Shown here piece by piece: positions 8,098 to 16,988 of a stretch of DNA of 44,855 nucleotides (the stretch's first letter is position 1; each line of letters begins with the position of its first letter). The position numbers and the translations under genes were made by a program. The notes beneath the pieces were generated by a model. That model did no database searches. It had not been told where the DNA came from and saw nothing but the letters and a program-made list of their open reading frames with translations. The stretch is from Lachnospiraceae bacterium. Its GTDB lineage: Bacteria > Bacillota > Clostridia > Lachnospirales > Lachnospiraceae. Where the stretch lies: the NCBI GenBank assembly GCA_021205565.1, contig JAJPXG010000057.1, positions 21,714 through 66,568 of the forward strand, given 5' to 3'.

Positions 8098-8289
8098 ATG
8101 GACAAGGATAAAAAGACAGCGGAAAGGAAAAAGCGCATCACGCCAAAAGCACCCGTGCAGATGGTTGTGAAGCATGAGTTTGTCGGCACACAGACCGTCA
8201 TAGACGCTTTTATCCCGATTATTTACGAGGATATTCACAGGACGGTCACAGAAGTTGACACCTTAGACACAGGGAGCTTGAGCGCATAG
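8098..8289 (+). CDS. Small hypothetical protein
   Basis: 63-aa ORF in operon order between the PC4-like gene and the recombinase. Confidence 0.5.
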   Translation: MDKDKKTAERKKRITPKAPVQMVVKHEFVGTQTVIDAFIPIIYEDIHRTVTEVDTLDTGSLSA

Positions 8290-8342
8290 AATGTACGCAT
8301 GGAAGTGCAAAGAATTTAGGACAGAAACGGAGGTTTTATCAT

Positions 8343-8758
8343 ATGACAAAGACAGCGGAACAGGTATACAGGGTTGGCATTTACTGCCGTTTATCAAAGG
8401 ACGATGGCACGGATAACGAGAGTGCAAGCATCGCAACACAGAAATCCATCCTTACGGATTATGTGAAAAAACAGGGATGGCACTTGACGAAAACCTATGT
8501 GGATGACGGATATTCGGGTACAAATTTCCAACGACCAAACTTCCAGAGTATGATTAAGGACATTGAAAACGGGCTTATCAACTGCGTGATTACAAAGGAT
8601 TTATCCCGTCTGGGACGGAATTACCTTGACTGCGGCTTATATCTGGAAGTCTTTTTCCCAGAGCATAACGTGCGGTATATCGCTGTCAATGACGGTGTGG
8701 ACACGCTCAATAAATCGGCAATGGACATTACCCCGTTCCGAAATATCCTCAAGAACAT
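8343..8758 (+). pseudogene. Large serine recombinase (TndX/TnpX-like), truncated after the catalytic domain
   Basis: VGIYCRLSKDDGTDNESASIATQKSIL…YVDDGYSGTNFQRPNFQSMI…KDLSRLGRNYLDCG…MDITPFRNILKNM, then unrelated sequence to the stop at 8894. Confidence 0.85.
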
Positions 8759-8864
8759 GGGTTATTTAGGAAAGGTACGTCGCCATTTCTCTCTTTTTCG
8801 ACAGTTGAGAGCCCAACAATCGCTTTTTATTTTCGTTCCTGCAAGGGATAATGTTTGTTCAACG

Positions 8865-9233
8865 CTAAGATATATATTCACTGCTTCTCAATAAAGGGAA
8901 TACTTCGCTGTTTCCGCTGGAGAGTTTCAATCCCCGCTTGTCCAAATCGGCAATAGCCTGTTCCAGCAGAAGGAAGTCACGCGCCACCCGGTCGAGCTTT
9001 GTAACGAGAATGGAAGCCGCATCTTTTTCAGCGGCAAGGTGAATTGCTTTCTGCCAGCCCAGACGATCAAGATAAGTTCCCTTTTCGTAAGCCTGAACCT
9101 CACCGACAATATTGAGATTTTCACGCTCTGCTTGCTGATGCAGCAGGGCGCTTTGGTTTTTCAGAGCCAGATCGTCATCGAGCTGGTTCTTAGTTGCCAC
9201 ACGGCAGTAGATTACTACGCGCATCTTCTTCAT
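8865..9233 (-). CDS. Short serine-recombinase-fold protein with catalytic Ser position = Ala (RVATKNQ)
   Basis: MKKMRVVIYCRVATKNQLDDDLALKNQSALLHQQAERE…ILVTKLDRVARDFLLLEQAIADL. SD GGGAGG. Confidence 0.75.
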   Translation of the reverse strand: MKKMRVVIYCRVATKNQLDDDLALKNQSALLHQQAERENLNIVGEVQAYEKGTYLDRLGWQKAIHLAAEKDAASILVTKLDRVARDFLLLEQAIADLDKRGLKLSSGNSEVFPLLRSSEYIS

Positions 9234-9244
9234 GATACCTCCCT

Positions 9245-10885
9245 TCATATCGCCCCGATAAAGCGGTAAAAGATTTTAATGTCTTGGTGTCTTTGGCCAT
9301 CTACAATGGTGCGCTCACCGATCTCAATGTGGTCAATCAGCTCGTCCAATGTTTCCCGGTCAATTTCCTGCAGGTGCAGATGCTTACGGACGATAGCAGT
9401 CCATTTCTGGACATTTGCCATATCCTGCTGAACCTTGTTTGCTTCTGCAAGGAGCGTATCAAGCCGATCCGCTTTCTGGATTCGCTCCTGTTCACTTTTC
9501 TCAATCAGCATCAGAAAGGTAGCTTCACTGATTGCGCCGCTGACCTTATCTTCATAGAGCTTTGCGGTCAGATGTTCCAGCTCCTGGACACGCCGCCGCA
9601 GCTTCGAGATTTCCTGACGGGTGTTTTCCTGCCGTGCAGCGTCGGCGGAGGACACCTGCTTTTTTAACTGCTTCAGGACAGCATCCTCATCCAGTGTGAT
9701 CGCTTCGGCATGAGCCTTGATCTCACCCAGAACAATTTCCTTCAGAGAGAGTTCATAAATCCGGTGCCAGGAGCAGGTACTGTGTCCAGTGGTAGCAAAC
9801 CGTGAACAGAAATAGGAAATGTACTTTTTGACAGTTCCATTCTTTCGGCGTTGGGTTTCCCGGCTGGCAACGAGGGGATGTCCACAATCAGCGCAGACCA
9901 GCTTGCCAGTAAACAAAGCAGGCTGGGGAGCGGCACTATCGGCGCTTCGGAGCTTTGCCAAATGGTTGATCTCCTGAACCGCATCCCATACCTCGTTAGA
10001 AATAATTGCTTCATGTGCATCCTCATGGGAAATCCATTTTGATTCCGGTTTGCAGATCATTGTCTTATCCTTATAGGAACGGGTGCCAGTGCGGTTCTGT
10101 GTGACCGTACCGAGATATACCTCATCATTCAGAAGCTGCTTTACCGTAGCGTAGGTCCACAGCTTGGAATATTTGCAGGTGCCATTCTTTCCATAGTGGG
10201 TTTCCCAATACCAGCGCGGGGAAAGAATTTCTTCCCTGTTGAGTGCGGCAGCGATTTTGCCGTAGGCCATGCCGGAGCGCCGCATCTCAAATATTCTCCG
10301 CACAACGGCAGCGGATTCATCATCAATAACAAGACGGTGTTTGTCATCTTCGCATTTGCGGTAGCCGTAAGGGGCAAACGCAGTAAGGTATTGACCGCTT
10401 TTCTTTTTGGCATAAATCACCGATTTGATTTTACTACTCAGGTCTTTTAGATGGTAGTCGTTCATCAGACTGCGAAAGTGCAGCATATCGGTGTTATCGC
10501 CCTCACTGTCGAGACAGTCCAGAACAGATACGAACCGGCAGCCCATGGACGGGAATACCACATCCGTATAGCGTCCAACCTCAACAAAGTCACGCCCCAG
10601 GCGGGAAAGGTCTTTGACCAGGATCAGGTTGATAAGGCCGTTTCTTGCATCCTCCAACATTTCCTGAAAGGCTGGCCGCTGGAAGTTGCCTCCACTGTAC
10701 CCATCGTCCCGATATGTCTTGACCTCCACCCAACCGTTGAGCATAACAAATTTTGAGAGGATTTCATACTGGTTTTCGATACTTACCGATTCATCACCGG
10801 GAATGTAGTTTTTCGCTTTTGCAGAGTTGGCGGCGTCATCAACGCTTAAACGGCAGTAGATGCCGACTTTATATAGCTTTTTCAT
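9245..10885 (-). CDS. Large serine recombinase
   Basis: MKKLYKVGIYCRLSVDDA…VKDLSRLGRDFVEVGRYTDVVFP…YGYRKCEDD…recombinase zinc beta-ribbon CADCGHPLV. Confidence 0.92.
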   Translation of the reverse strand: MKKLYKVGIYCRLSVDDAANSAKAKNYIPGDESVSIENQYEILSKFVMLNGWVEVKTYRDDGYSGGNFQRPAFQEMLEDARNGLINLILVKDLSRLGRDFVEVGRYTDVVFPSMGCRFVSVLDCLDSEGDNTDMLHFRSLMNDYHLKDLSSKIKSVIYAKKKSGQYLTAFAPYGYRKCEDDKHRLVIDDESAAVVRRIFEMRRSGMAYGKIAAALNREEILSPRWYWETHYGKNGTCKYSKLWTYATVKQLLNDEVYLGTVTQNRTGTRSYKDKTMICKPESKWISHEDAHEAIISNEVWDAVQEINHLAKLRSADSAAPQPALFTGKLVCADCGHPLVASRETQRRKNGTVKKYISYFCSRFATTGHSTCSWHRIYELSLKEIVLGEIKAHAEAITLDEDAVLKQLKKQVSSADAARQENTRQEISKLRRRVQELEHLTAKLYEDKVSGAISEATFLMLIEKSEQERIQKADRLDTLLAEANKVQQDMANVQKWTAIVRKHLHLQEIDRETLDELIDHIEIGERTIVDGQRHQDIKIFYRFIGAI

Positions 10886-12533
10886 ATTGGTTCCGCCTTT
10901 CCTGCTGCAGCGCATCGTCCACATTACCAACATACCGGTAATATACTTTGATGTCGCGTACCCGCAGCCCATTTTCTTTCCGTGTATCGCCAACCTCAAT
11001 CCGGTCAACCAGTTCAAAGAGAATGGTTTCATCCAGCTGTGTGATCTCTGTATAACGCCGGATCACTTCTGTCCAATGGTCAGCGCCCTGCTGGTTCTCC
11101 TGATGTGCTTTTACCTTGCGCTCCAGTTCGGGAAGCGCACCGGCTTTTTCAGCCCGTTCCGCTTCATATTTCCGCATCAGCGTCTGGAAAACAGTCTGCG
11201 GAATGGTGCCAGTGCATTTATCCTCGTAGAGATTTTGCATCAGGCGTTCCAGTTCCGAAATCCGCGCCTGCGTTGTTTTCAGCTCCTGATCAAAGGAGGA
11301 AAGGCGGGTACGGTTTTCTTTTTCCTTTAGCCGGATGATTTGCTGCGCAAGACGTTCCGGGTCATACTCGGCAAATCGGGCTTTTTCCCGAATGTCAGCC
11401 AGAACAAGCTGCTCTAAAACATGCTCGTAAATCGTATGCACGGTGCAGGCGCTTTTTCCGCTGCGGGCATAATTGCCGCATATAAAGGAGCTGTACCGTC
11501 CCGGCCTGCCATCTTTGTAGGTGAATTTCTCTGTATGGTTCCGCATCTTAAAGCCACAGTCCGCACAATAAACCAGGCCGGTAAAGATACTTTTACAACC
11601 ATCAGAGGTTTCTTTTTTCTGTACGCGCTTCTGGTCGATACCGACGACTGTATCCCATACAGAACGGGGGATAATAGCCTCATGTGTTCCTTCCACACGA
11701 ATCCATTCGTCCTCCGGCTTGTTGATGAGCTTCCGGGATTTATACGACATAGTGCCGGTCTTGCCCTGCACCATATTACCGATATAAACCTCGTTGCGAA
11801 CAATGTTCTTTACGGTAGCATCCGCCCATTTGTGATTAACACGGCGCGGATCGCTCTGGCCCTTTCTCTGATAGTACAGTACCCCAGGAGATTGAACCCC
11901 TTCCTCGTTGAGTACAACAGCAATGGCATGGAAGCCCATGCCGGATGCTCTCATAGCGAAGATCCGGCGCACAACCGGTGCGGTATCCTCGTCAATGATA
12001 AGGTGGTGCTTATCCGCGGGGTCACGCTTATAACCGTATGCGGGATAGGTCCCCATGAATTTGCCGTTTTCAGCACAGGCTTTTTTGACTGCCTTGACTT
12101 TTTTGCTTGTATCGCGGCTATAGAATTCGTTAAATAAGTTCAAAAAGCACATGACATCGGTGCTTCCGTCCTGGCTCTGTGTGTCGATACCGTTATTAAG
12201 AGCGATGAAACGACAGCCAATGGACGGGAACAGATAATCTGTGTACTGTCCAAACTCAATATAGTTGCGCCCAAATCGTGACAGGTCTTTGACCAGAATC
12301 AGATTGATGCGCTTTGCCTTTGCATCTTCGATGAGCCGCTGGACACCGGGGCGGTTGAAGTTCGTCCCAGAGTACCCGTCATCAACGTATACGTCAACCT
12401 CGTTCCAGCCGCGCTGACGCACATAATTTTGCAGAAGCAGTTTCTGGTTTTCGATGCTGACGGATTCCCCGTCACGTTCATCGTCATTGGAAAGGCGGCA
12501 GTAAATGCCGACGTTGTATGTCTTATCGATCAT
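10869..12533 (-). CDS. Large serine recombinase
   Basis: MIDKTYNVGIYCRLSNDDERDGESVSIENQ…VKDLSRFGRNYIEFGQYTDYLFP…CADCGFKMR. Overlaps the next gene by 17 bp. Confidence 0.92.
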   Translation of the reverse strand: MIDKTYNVGIYCRLSNDDERDGESVSIENQKLLLQNYVRQRGWNEVDVYVDDGYSGTNFNRPGVQRLIEDAKAKRINLILVKDLSRFGRNYIEFGQYTDYLFPSIGCRFIALNNGIDTQSQDGSTDVMCFLNLFNEFYSRDTSKKVKAVKKACAENGKFMGTYPAYGYKRDPADKHHLIIDEDTAPVVRRIFAMRASGMGFHAIAVVLNEEGVQSPGVLYYQRKGQSDPRRVNHKWADATVKNIVRNEVYIGNMVQGKTGTMSYKSRKLINKPEDEWIRVEGTHEAIIPRSVWDTVVGIDQKRVQKKETSDGCKSIFTGLVYCADCGFKMRNHTEKFTYKDGRPGRYSSFICGNYARSGKSACTVHTIYEHVLEQLVLADIREKARFAEYDPERLAQQIIRLKEKENRTRLSSFDQELKTTQARISELERLMQNLYEDKCTGTIPQTVFQTLMRKYEAERAEKAGALPELERKVKAHQENQQGADHWTEVIRRYTEITQLDETILFELVDRIEVGDTRKENGLRVRDIKVYYRYVGNVDDALQQERRNQYEKAI

Positions 12534-12672
12534 CTTTATTTTACCTCCCGACAATCTCAGTTTCATACCTCATGCGGCGTGATGGCTTTGCAGTTGTTAC
12601 CCTGCAAGAGTATGATACCTAAAATGCCATCGCCGCGCAAGGATGCGGCAAGCCGAGAGAATATGTTCAAAG

Positions 12673-12864
12673 TTATGTGGCGTGACCAGCGCAGGCAGCA
12701 GCCTGGGGAGAAATTTCTGTCATGGCCCGCCGCACGGCGAGCTGCTCCAAAGCCTTGCCCAGGTCTTTTTCGCCAGAGAAAAAACTTGTCACGCGGTATA
12801 TGGTATTCCCAATCCTGACCTCTTTATAAGAGGTAGTCGGGGCTGATGCAGTCTGGTTATTCAT
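12673..12864 (-). CDS. tnpW: TnpW-like transposon-encoded protein
   Basis: MNNQTASAPTTSYKEVRIGNTIYRVTSFFSGEKDLGKALEQLAVR. SD AAGGAGG. Confidence 0.7.
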   Translation of the reverse strand: MNNQTASAPTTSYKEVRIGNTIYRVTSFFSGEKDLGKALEQLAVRRAMTEISPQAAACAGHAT

Positions 12865-12943
12865 CAGCGCACCTCCTTCAAAAACACAGCCTATGATAAT
12901 TCAATGTATGTAAACACAGGTTGTCTCTATTCGATAAAAGAAA

Positions 12944-13003
12944 GGCAGCTGCGCGGGTAAGATTGGGGCCGTATTACATACGGTGCATTTCGGCGCAGCT
13001 GCC
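12944..13003. other. Nested inverted repeats / structured noncoding element
   Basis: Outer 11-bp perfect arms GGCAGCTGCGC (12944-12954) / GCGCAGCTGCC (12993-13003); inner hairpin CCGTAT-TAC-ATACGG (12969-12983). Confidence 0.6.
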
Positions 13004-13398
13004 TGATGATTGCTTTTTTGATATTCGCCACTTTTGCCACGCGCCCCTGGCGATAGGGATATAGCAGGCCGCCCCTGGCAGGGCTGTCATAACTCCGCAG
13101 CGTCGTTTTACTCGTGCGCCGCAGGGTTCCCCCTCAAGTCTGTGGGAGGTCGTGAGAAAGTATCGTTAGCCCCCGCGCTGTCATCGCGCCCGGATTGCCG
13201 GTCCGGGTCTAAGGCTTCCGTCCATCGCTCGAACAGCTTGTCCTCATCACCTCCTACAAGCTGCTGTCATCGCGCCGGGCCTTACGCCGCTATTCACGCG
13301 GGTTATGTACCTACTATACCGTATATTCAATTTTCAAAGTGCCTGAAGGGTGAGGAAAATGTATCCTTCACTGTGTAGGCACTGGAAAGGGCCGGATG

Positions 13399-13866
13399 TC
13401 ACCCGTTTCGCAAAATTCTTTTGATTTTTTGTATTCGCTTATAGATGGCGTTCCGGGAGCATCCCCACATCCGGGCAACCTCTGACTGACGGTAGCCGTC
13501 CATGGCAATCAGCGTCACCAGTTCCAAATCCTTCTTACTGAGAGAGGAAAGCTGCTGATACAGCTTTTCGTCCTCAATGGATTCCACCCAGGCATAGCGC
13601 CCGGACGGTTGGTGCTGTTCAAATGCCACTGACAGAGCGGCAAACTTCCGAAACAATGTGGAATGCTTGTCCTCATCAAAAGAGGATTCCTCCGGCAGCT
13701 CTTGTGTGTGGTTTGCATAGACTCTCCGACTGCAAAACCAGCCCCAGTCAAATGCTTTCATCTTGGTAATGGCGTTCTCGTCCATGCCGGCGGCGACATA
13801 TTCCCTATGTAGCTGTTCCCATTCTTTATCAAATTTGCGCTTCTCACGCGCGTAATGAAAACTCAT
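13399..13866 (-). CDS. Sigma-70 region-4-like regulator
   Basis: LSSLSKKDLELVTLIAMDGYRQSEVARMWGCSRNAIYKRIQKIKRILRNG. ATG 13866, SD GGAGG. Confidence 0.75.
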   Translation of the reverse strand: MSFHYAREKRKFDKEWEQLHREYVAAGMDENAITKMKAFDWGWFCSRRVYANHTQELPEESSFDEDKHSTLFRKFAALSVAFEQHQPSGRYAWVESIEDEKLYQQLSSLSKKDLELVTLIAMDGYRQSEVARMWGCSRNAIYKRIQKIKRILRNG

Positions 13867-13871
13867 CGTTA

Positions 13872-13915
13872 CCTCCATTTCGATTCGGTTGATTTCGGGC
13901 GAATCGAAATGGAGG
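13872..13915 (-). promoter_or_regulatory. 16-bp perfect inverted repeat that includes the SD of the sigma-like gene
   Basis: Minus strand: CCTCCATTTCGATTCG-n12-CGAATCGAAATGGAGG-TAACG-ATG. Confidence 0.8.
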
Positions 13916-14238
13916 GCGGGGAGCGGCACCGGGGAAACAGAAATGCGCCCGGACAGCAGAAAGCTATTCGAGCGCAAAAACTACGATATTCAGTTAAAAA
14001 GCGACGATTTTCGCACTGGCCAGCAGACTGTTCCCGTTCGGGGGTCTGGCTTTTTTTGACAGTAATGCAAACATTGTCGGAATTTGTCGGCGGTTAGGTT
14101 GTGTCATGGGCGGCTCCCTCCTAAAGCCGCCGTATCTGCCAGCATTGGCGCGTCATTCTTTTTGAGGGCAAAAGAGCGGCGGCCTTGATTTCTCAAAACC
14201 GCCGCCAGCGCATGTGAAAATGAGCATGGAAAATGATC

Positions 14239-14278
14239 TGCCCAGCAGCGGTTTTTTTCTTTTCTGCCGCTGCTGGCA
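14239..14278. terminator. Hairpin at boundary of regulatory and cargo blocks
   Basis: CTGCC(C)AGCAGCGG…CCGCTGCTGGCAG with one bulge. Confidence 0.45.
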
Positions 14279-14360
14279 GAATAAAATAGTATTGACCTGA
14301 TTTTTCAAATTGCTTTAGATATCTCTTTAAATCTTAAATCCCGATTTATTAACTGACCGC

Positions 14361-15149
14361 TTATGGTTTTTGATTGTGGATAGAGTGATTTGAATAAGGG
14401 AACATTGGGGATCGTAAATCAAATCGAAAAGTCTCACGATCCACTATACCGAGCGTACTATCGCTATCATATAACTGCAACAAAAATTCCGCCATTTGTT
14501 TACTGGTGTGATATGTCCCAAAGGCTTTGTCATAATCATACGCATCAACATTATTTGCCTTTTTCCCAAACTCCGTTTGTGTTGCAGCCGGAGCCAGAAC
14601 CTTGGCCCGCATCTTTGCACCTGTTTCCATCAATTCCCAAGCCAGTCCCTCCGTAAATGTGCTGACGTAGAATTTTGTTGCACAATAGGTAACGGCAGTA
14701 GGAACAATCGTGTATCCGCCACAAGAAGAAATGTTGATAAGCTGTGTTTCGGGAACGTCCTTATAGTCATGAACAAACAGGGACGATAGAATAGTTAGCG
14801 CCTCGATGTTCAGCCGTATCATGGTGTCTATCTTCCCTAAATCTTGCTGGGCTACGCTGCCATAGTTTCCAAAACCAGCGTTATTTACCCACGTTTCCAG
14901 CCGTAAACCTTGTAGGCTGGAATAGAATTGATATACATTTTCCAAAACAGAAAGATCAACGGTCTTGATTATAACATCGACAGTAGGGCATTTCTCCAAA
15001 ATTTCATTCTTTAGGGCTTTCAGACAGTCCTTGCGCCGCGCAACGACCACCAAATTCTTGCCACGGGCAGCAAAGGCTTTTGCAGTTTCGTACCCTATAC
15101 CAGAGCTGGCTCCCGTAATGACTGTATATCCCTTTGTTTCATATTTCAT
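14361..15149 (-). CDS. SDR family oxidoreductase
   Basis: YTVITGASSGIGYETAKAFAARG…WVNNAGFGNYG…YCATKFYV. Confidence 0.92.
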   Translation of the reverse strand: MKYETKGYTVITGASSGIGYETAKAFAARGKNLVVVARRKDCLKALKNEILEKCPTVDVIIKTVDLSVLENVYQFYSSLQGLRLETWVNNAGFGNYGSVAQQDLGKIDTMIRLNIEALTILSSLFVHDYKDVPETQLINISSCGGYTIVPTAVTYCATKFYVSTFTEGLAWELMETGAKMRAKVLAPAATQTEFGKKANNVDAYDYDKAFGTYHTSKQMAEFLLQLYDSDSTLGIVDRETFRFDLRSPMFPYSNHSIHNQKP

Positions 15150-15181
15150 TTGAAATTCCTCCATTTCTACGATATAATAAA

Positions 15182-15212
15182 AGCATACAATGTAGAGTTA
15201 ACTCTACGTCAA
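15182..15212 (-). promoter_or_regulatory. MerR-type promoter of the SDR gene with operator in the spacer
   Basis: TTGACG-19 bp-TATGCT; the spacer contains almost all of the perfect palindrome GTAGAGTTAACTCTAC (15192-15207). Confidence 0.8.
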
Positions 15213-15231
15213 GAATACGGAGGAACTTTTT

Positions 15232-15609
15232 TTGGACTATTCTATTGGAGAATTTTCGGAACTCACTGGGCTGGGAATACACACCTTACGCTATTATGAG
15301 CATGAGGGTTTGATTGTTCCTATGAGAAATGCCAGTAACCGACGCCGTTATTCTGATAAGGATATTGCGTGGATTGATTTTATCAAGCGATTAAAAGCAA
15401 CCGGAATGCCTATCAAGGAAATTAAGCAATATGCCGCTTTACGAGCCAAAGGCAACGCAACTCTTGCTGAACGGCTGGAAATGCTGATTCAGCACCGTCA
15501 GTCACTAAATGAGCAGATCAAGCAGTTGCATGAACATGAATCCAAACTGGATGAAAAGATATCTTTTTACCGGCAGGAAATTGAGCGTAGCCAATGCAAT
15601 ACACTCTAA
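15232..15609 (+). CDS. MerR family transcriptional regulator
   Basis: YSIGEFSELTGLGIHTLRYYEHEGLIVPMRNASNRRRYSDKDIAWIDFIKRLKATGM. TTG start with SD GGAGG. Confidence 0.92.
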   Translation: MDYSIGEFSELTGLGIHTLRYYEHEGLIVPMRNASNRRRYSDKDIAWIDFIKRLKATGMPIKEIKQYAALRAKGNATLAERLEMLIQHRQSLNEQIKQLHEHESKLDEKISFYRQEIERSQCNTL

Positions 15610-16409
15610 ACTTGCAGTAATTTTTCAATATTACAGCCTAATGCCATCTCGGTAACGGAAGCGGATGGACTGACAAATTCAATAAGTTGCCTACATAGCT
15701 GAGGCTCTCCAAATGGCGCGTCTGAACCGAACAAACACTTCTCTGGTACTTCTGTCAATGCAGTTTGGACAGATAAAGGCGTAAAGGCCGCAGATAAATC
15801 CAGATACACATTTTCATTGTCTTTTGCAAAGGCAATCACATCCATCCAGTTTGAGCCGCCCATGTGTCCAAAGATAACCGGCACGGTGGGGTATTTCCGG
15901 CACAGCTCCATGAGGATTCTAATGCCGCCCAACGTGACAGGATTGAATGTGTGTACCCAAATAGGGAGACCGCGATAATCGGCCAGTGCCTTGAATACAG
16001 TTTCAAGCTGCATGATCTGTGTTTCAGAGCCGGGAGTAAACTCTCCAATGCCTTTGAATGAGTTTCCGGTGATATAGTCTCTTATCCATTCATTCGTTTC
16101 TTCATCGGAAAGCCCTAACGGTACAGGACCAAAACCGTAGAACCGGTCTGGCGCTTGTTGGATTGCTTGATTTAGCTCCAGAATAGTATCCTTCATTTTG
16201 GTAATCCGGGCTTCGGGGGAATAACCGCCAGCAAGCAGTTGATATAGCACCTGCATTTCCGCTCCGATTGCGTCCAGGGTAGTGGTTGCGGCTTTTTCAA
16301 CGTGCGGGGTCGTTGTGAATAAAACCGCCTTATCAACTCCTGCATTATCCATTTTCTGAATCTGCATGGCGGTAGGGAGCATAACGTGTTGATGGCTATC
16401 TACAATCAT
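15606..16409 (-). CDS. Amidohydrolase family (TIM-barrel) protein
   Basis: MIVDSHQHVMLP…GFGPVPLG…PVIFGHMGGSNW…CLFGSDAPFGE. Confidence 0.85.
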   Translation of the reverse strand: MIVDSHQHVMLPTAMQIQKMDNAGVDKAVLFTTTPHVEKAATTTLDAIGAEMQVLYQLLAGGYSPEARITKMKDTILELNQAIQQAPDRFYGFGPVPLGLSDEETNEWIRDYITGNSFKGIGEFTPGSETQIMQLETVFKALADYRGLPIWVHTFNPVTLGGIRILMELCRKYPTVPVIFGHMGGSNWMDVIAFAKDNENVYLDLSAAFTPLSVQTALTEVPEKCLFGSDAPFGEPQLCRQLIEFVSPSASVTEMALGCNIEKLLQV

Positions 16410-16534
16410 AAAAATCCTTCCTTTCTTTGCCTCTGTGTGACATAATTTAGGATAACATAGGTAGAGAGGATGAACAAGAACGCACTTTTTTGATATGTGG
16501 TGTCTTTTTTGATACTGCTATGGAGGAAAATACT

Positions 16535-16870
16535 ATGGCAAAAGCAGTCGCTATTACAGATCAATGTCCTATGGAGATCGGCCTAAATATTTTAGGTGGC
16601 AAGTGGAAACTAAAAATCTTATGGCAAATTTCCAAAGGAGCTGTGCGCTTTAATGAATTGCAACGGCGCTTAGGAAAGATCACAACTAAAACTTTGACGC
16701 AGCAACTCCGGGAGCTGGAAGATCAGAAAATCATTCGGAGGACAGTCTATCCAGATAACCCACCGAAAGTGGAATATTCTTTGACGGAACTCGGTGAGAG
16801 CATTTACCCTGTTCTGAAATCGCTGTGCGATTGGGGGACAAATTATCAGGATTGTATATCACAGGTATAA
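16535..16870 (+). CDS. HxlR family transcriptional regulator
   Basis: CPMEIGLNILGGKWKLKILWQISKGAVRFNELQRRLGKITTKTLTQQLRELE. Confidence 0.92.
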   Translation: MAKAVAITDQCPMEIGLNILGGKWKLKILWQISKGAVRFNELQRRLGKITTKTLTQQLRELEDQKIIRRTVYPDNPPKVEYSLTELGESIYPVLKSLCDWGTNYQDCISQV

Positions 16871-16988
16871 ATTTAACGCTTTTTTCTATATTCACACCTT
16901 TATTTTCGGCTTTTTGATTACTGATATAGACGTTTTCTTAGAACTGCACACCTACCACGGACAAGACGGATTTTTTATAGTAACCTCC

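Larger units (their letters stand above)
492..8754 (+). mobile_element. Tn4451-type mobilizable element (tnpV … mobV … tndX/tnpX-like), right end lost
   Basis: Interrupts topB at a GA dinucleotide (492-493). Carries TnpV, MobV, ParB and a large serine recombinase. The recombinase frame is itself broken near 8754-8760. Confidence 0.65.

Noticed and set aside
11421-12137. 238-aa plus-strand ORF opposite a serine recombinase
   Set aside because: Antisense of a well-supported recombinase; no motif support.
13034-13378. 114-aa ORF in the structured interval before the sigma-like gene
   Set aside because: No SD, repeat-derived composition; more likely noncoding control DNA.
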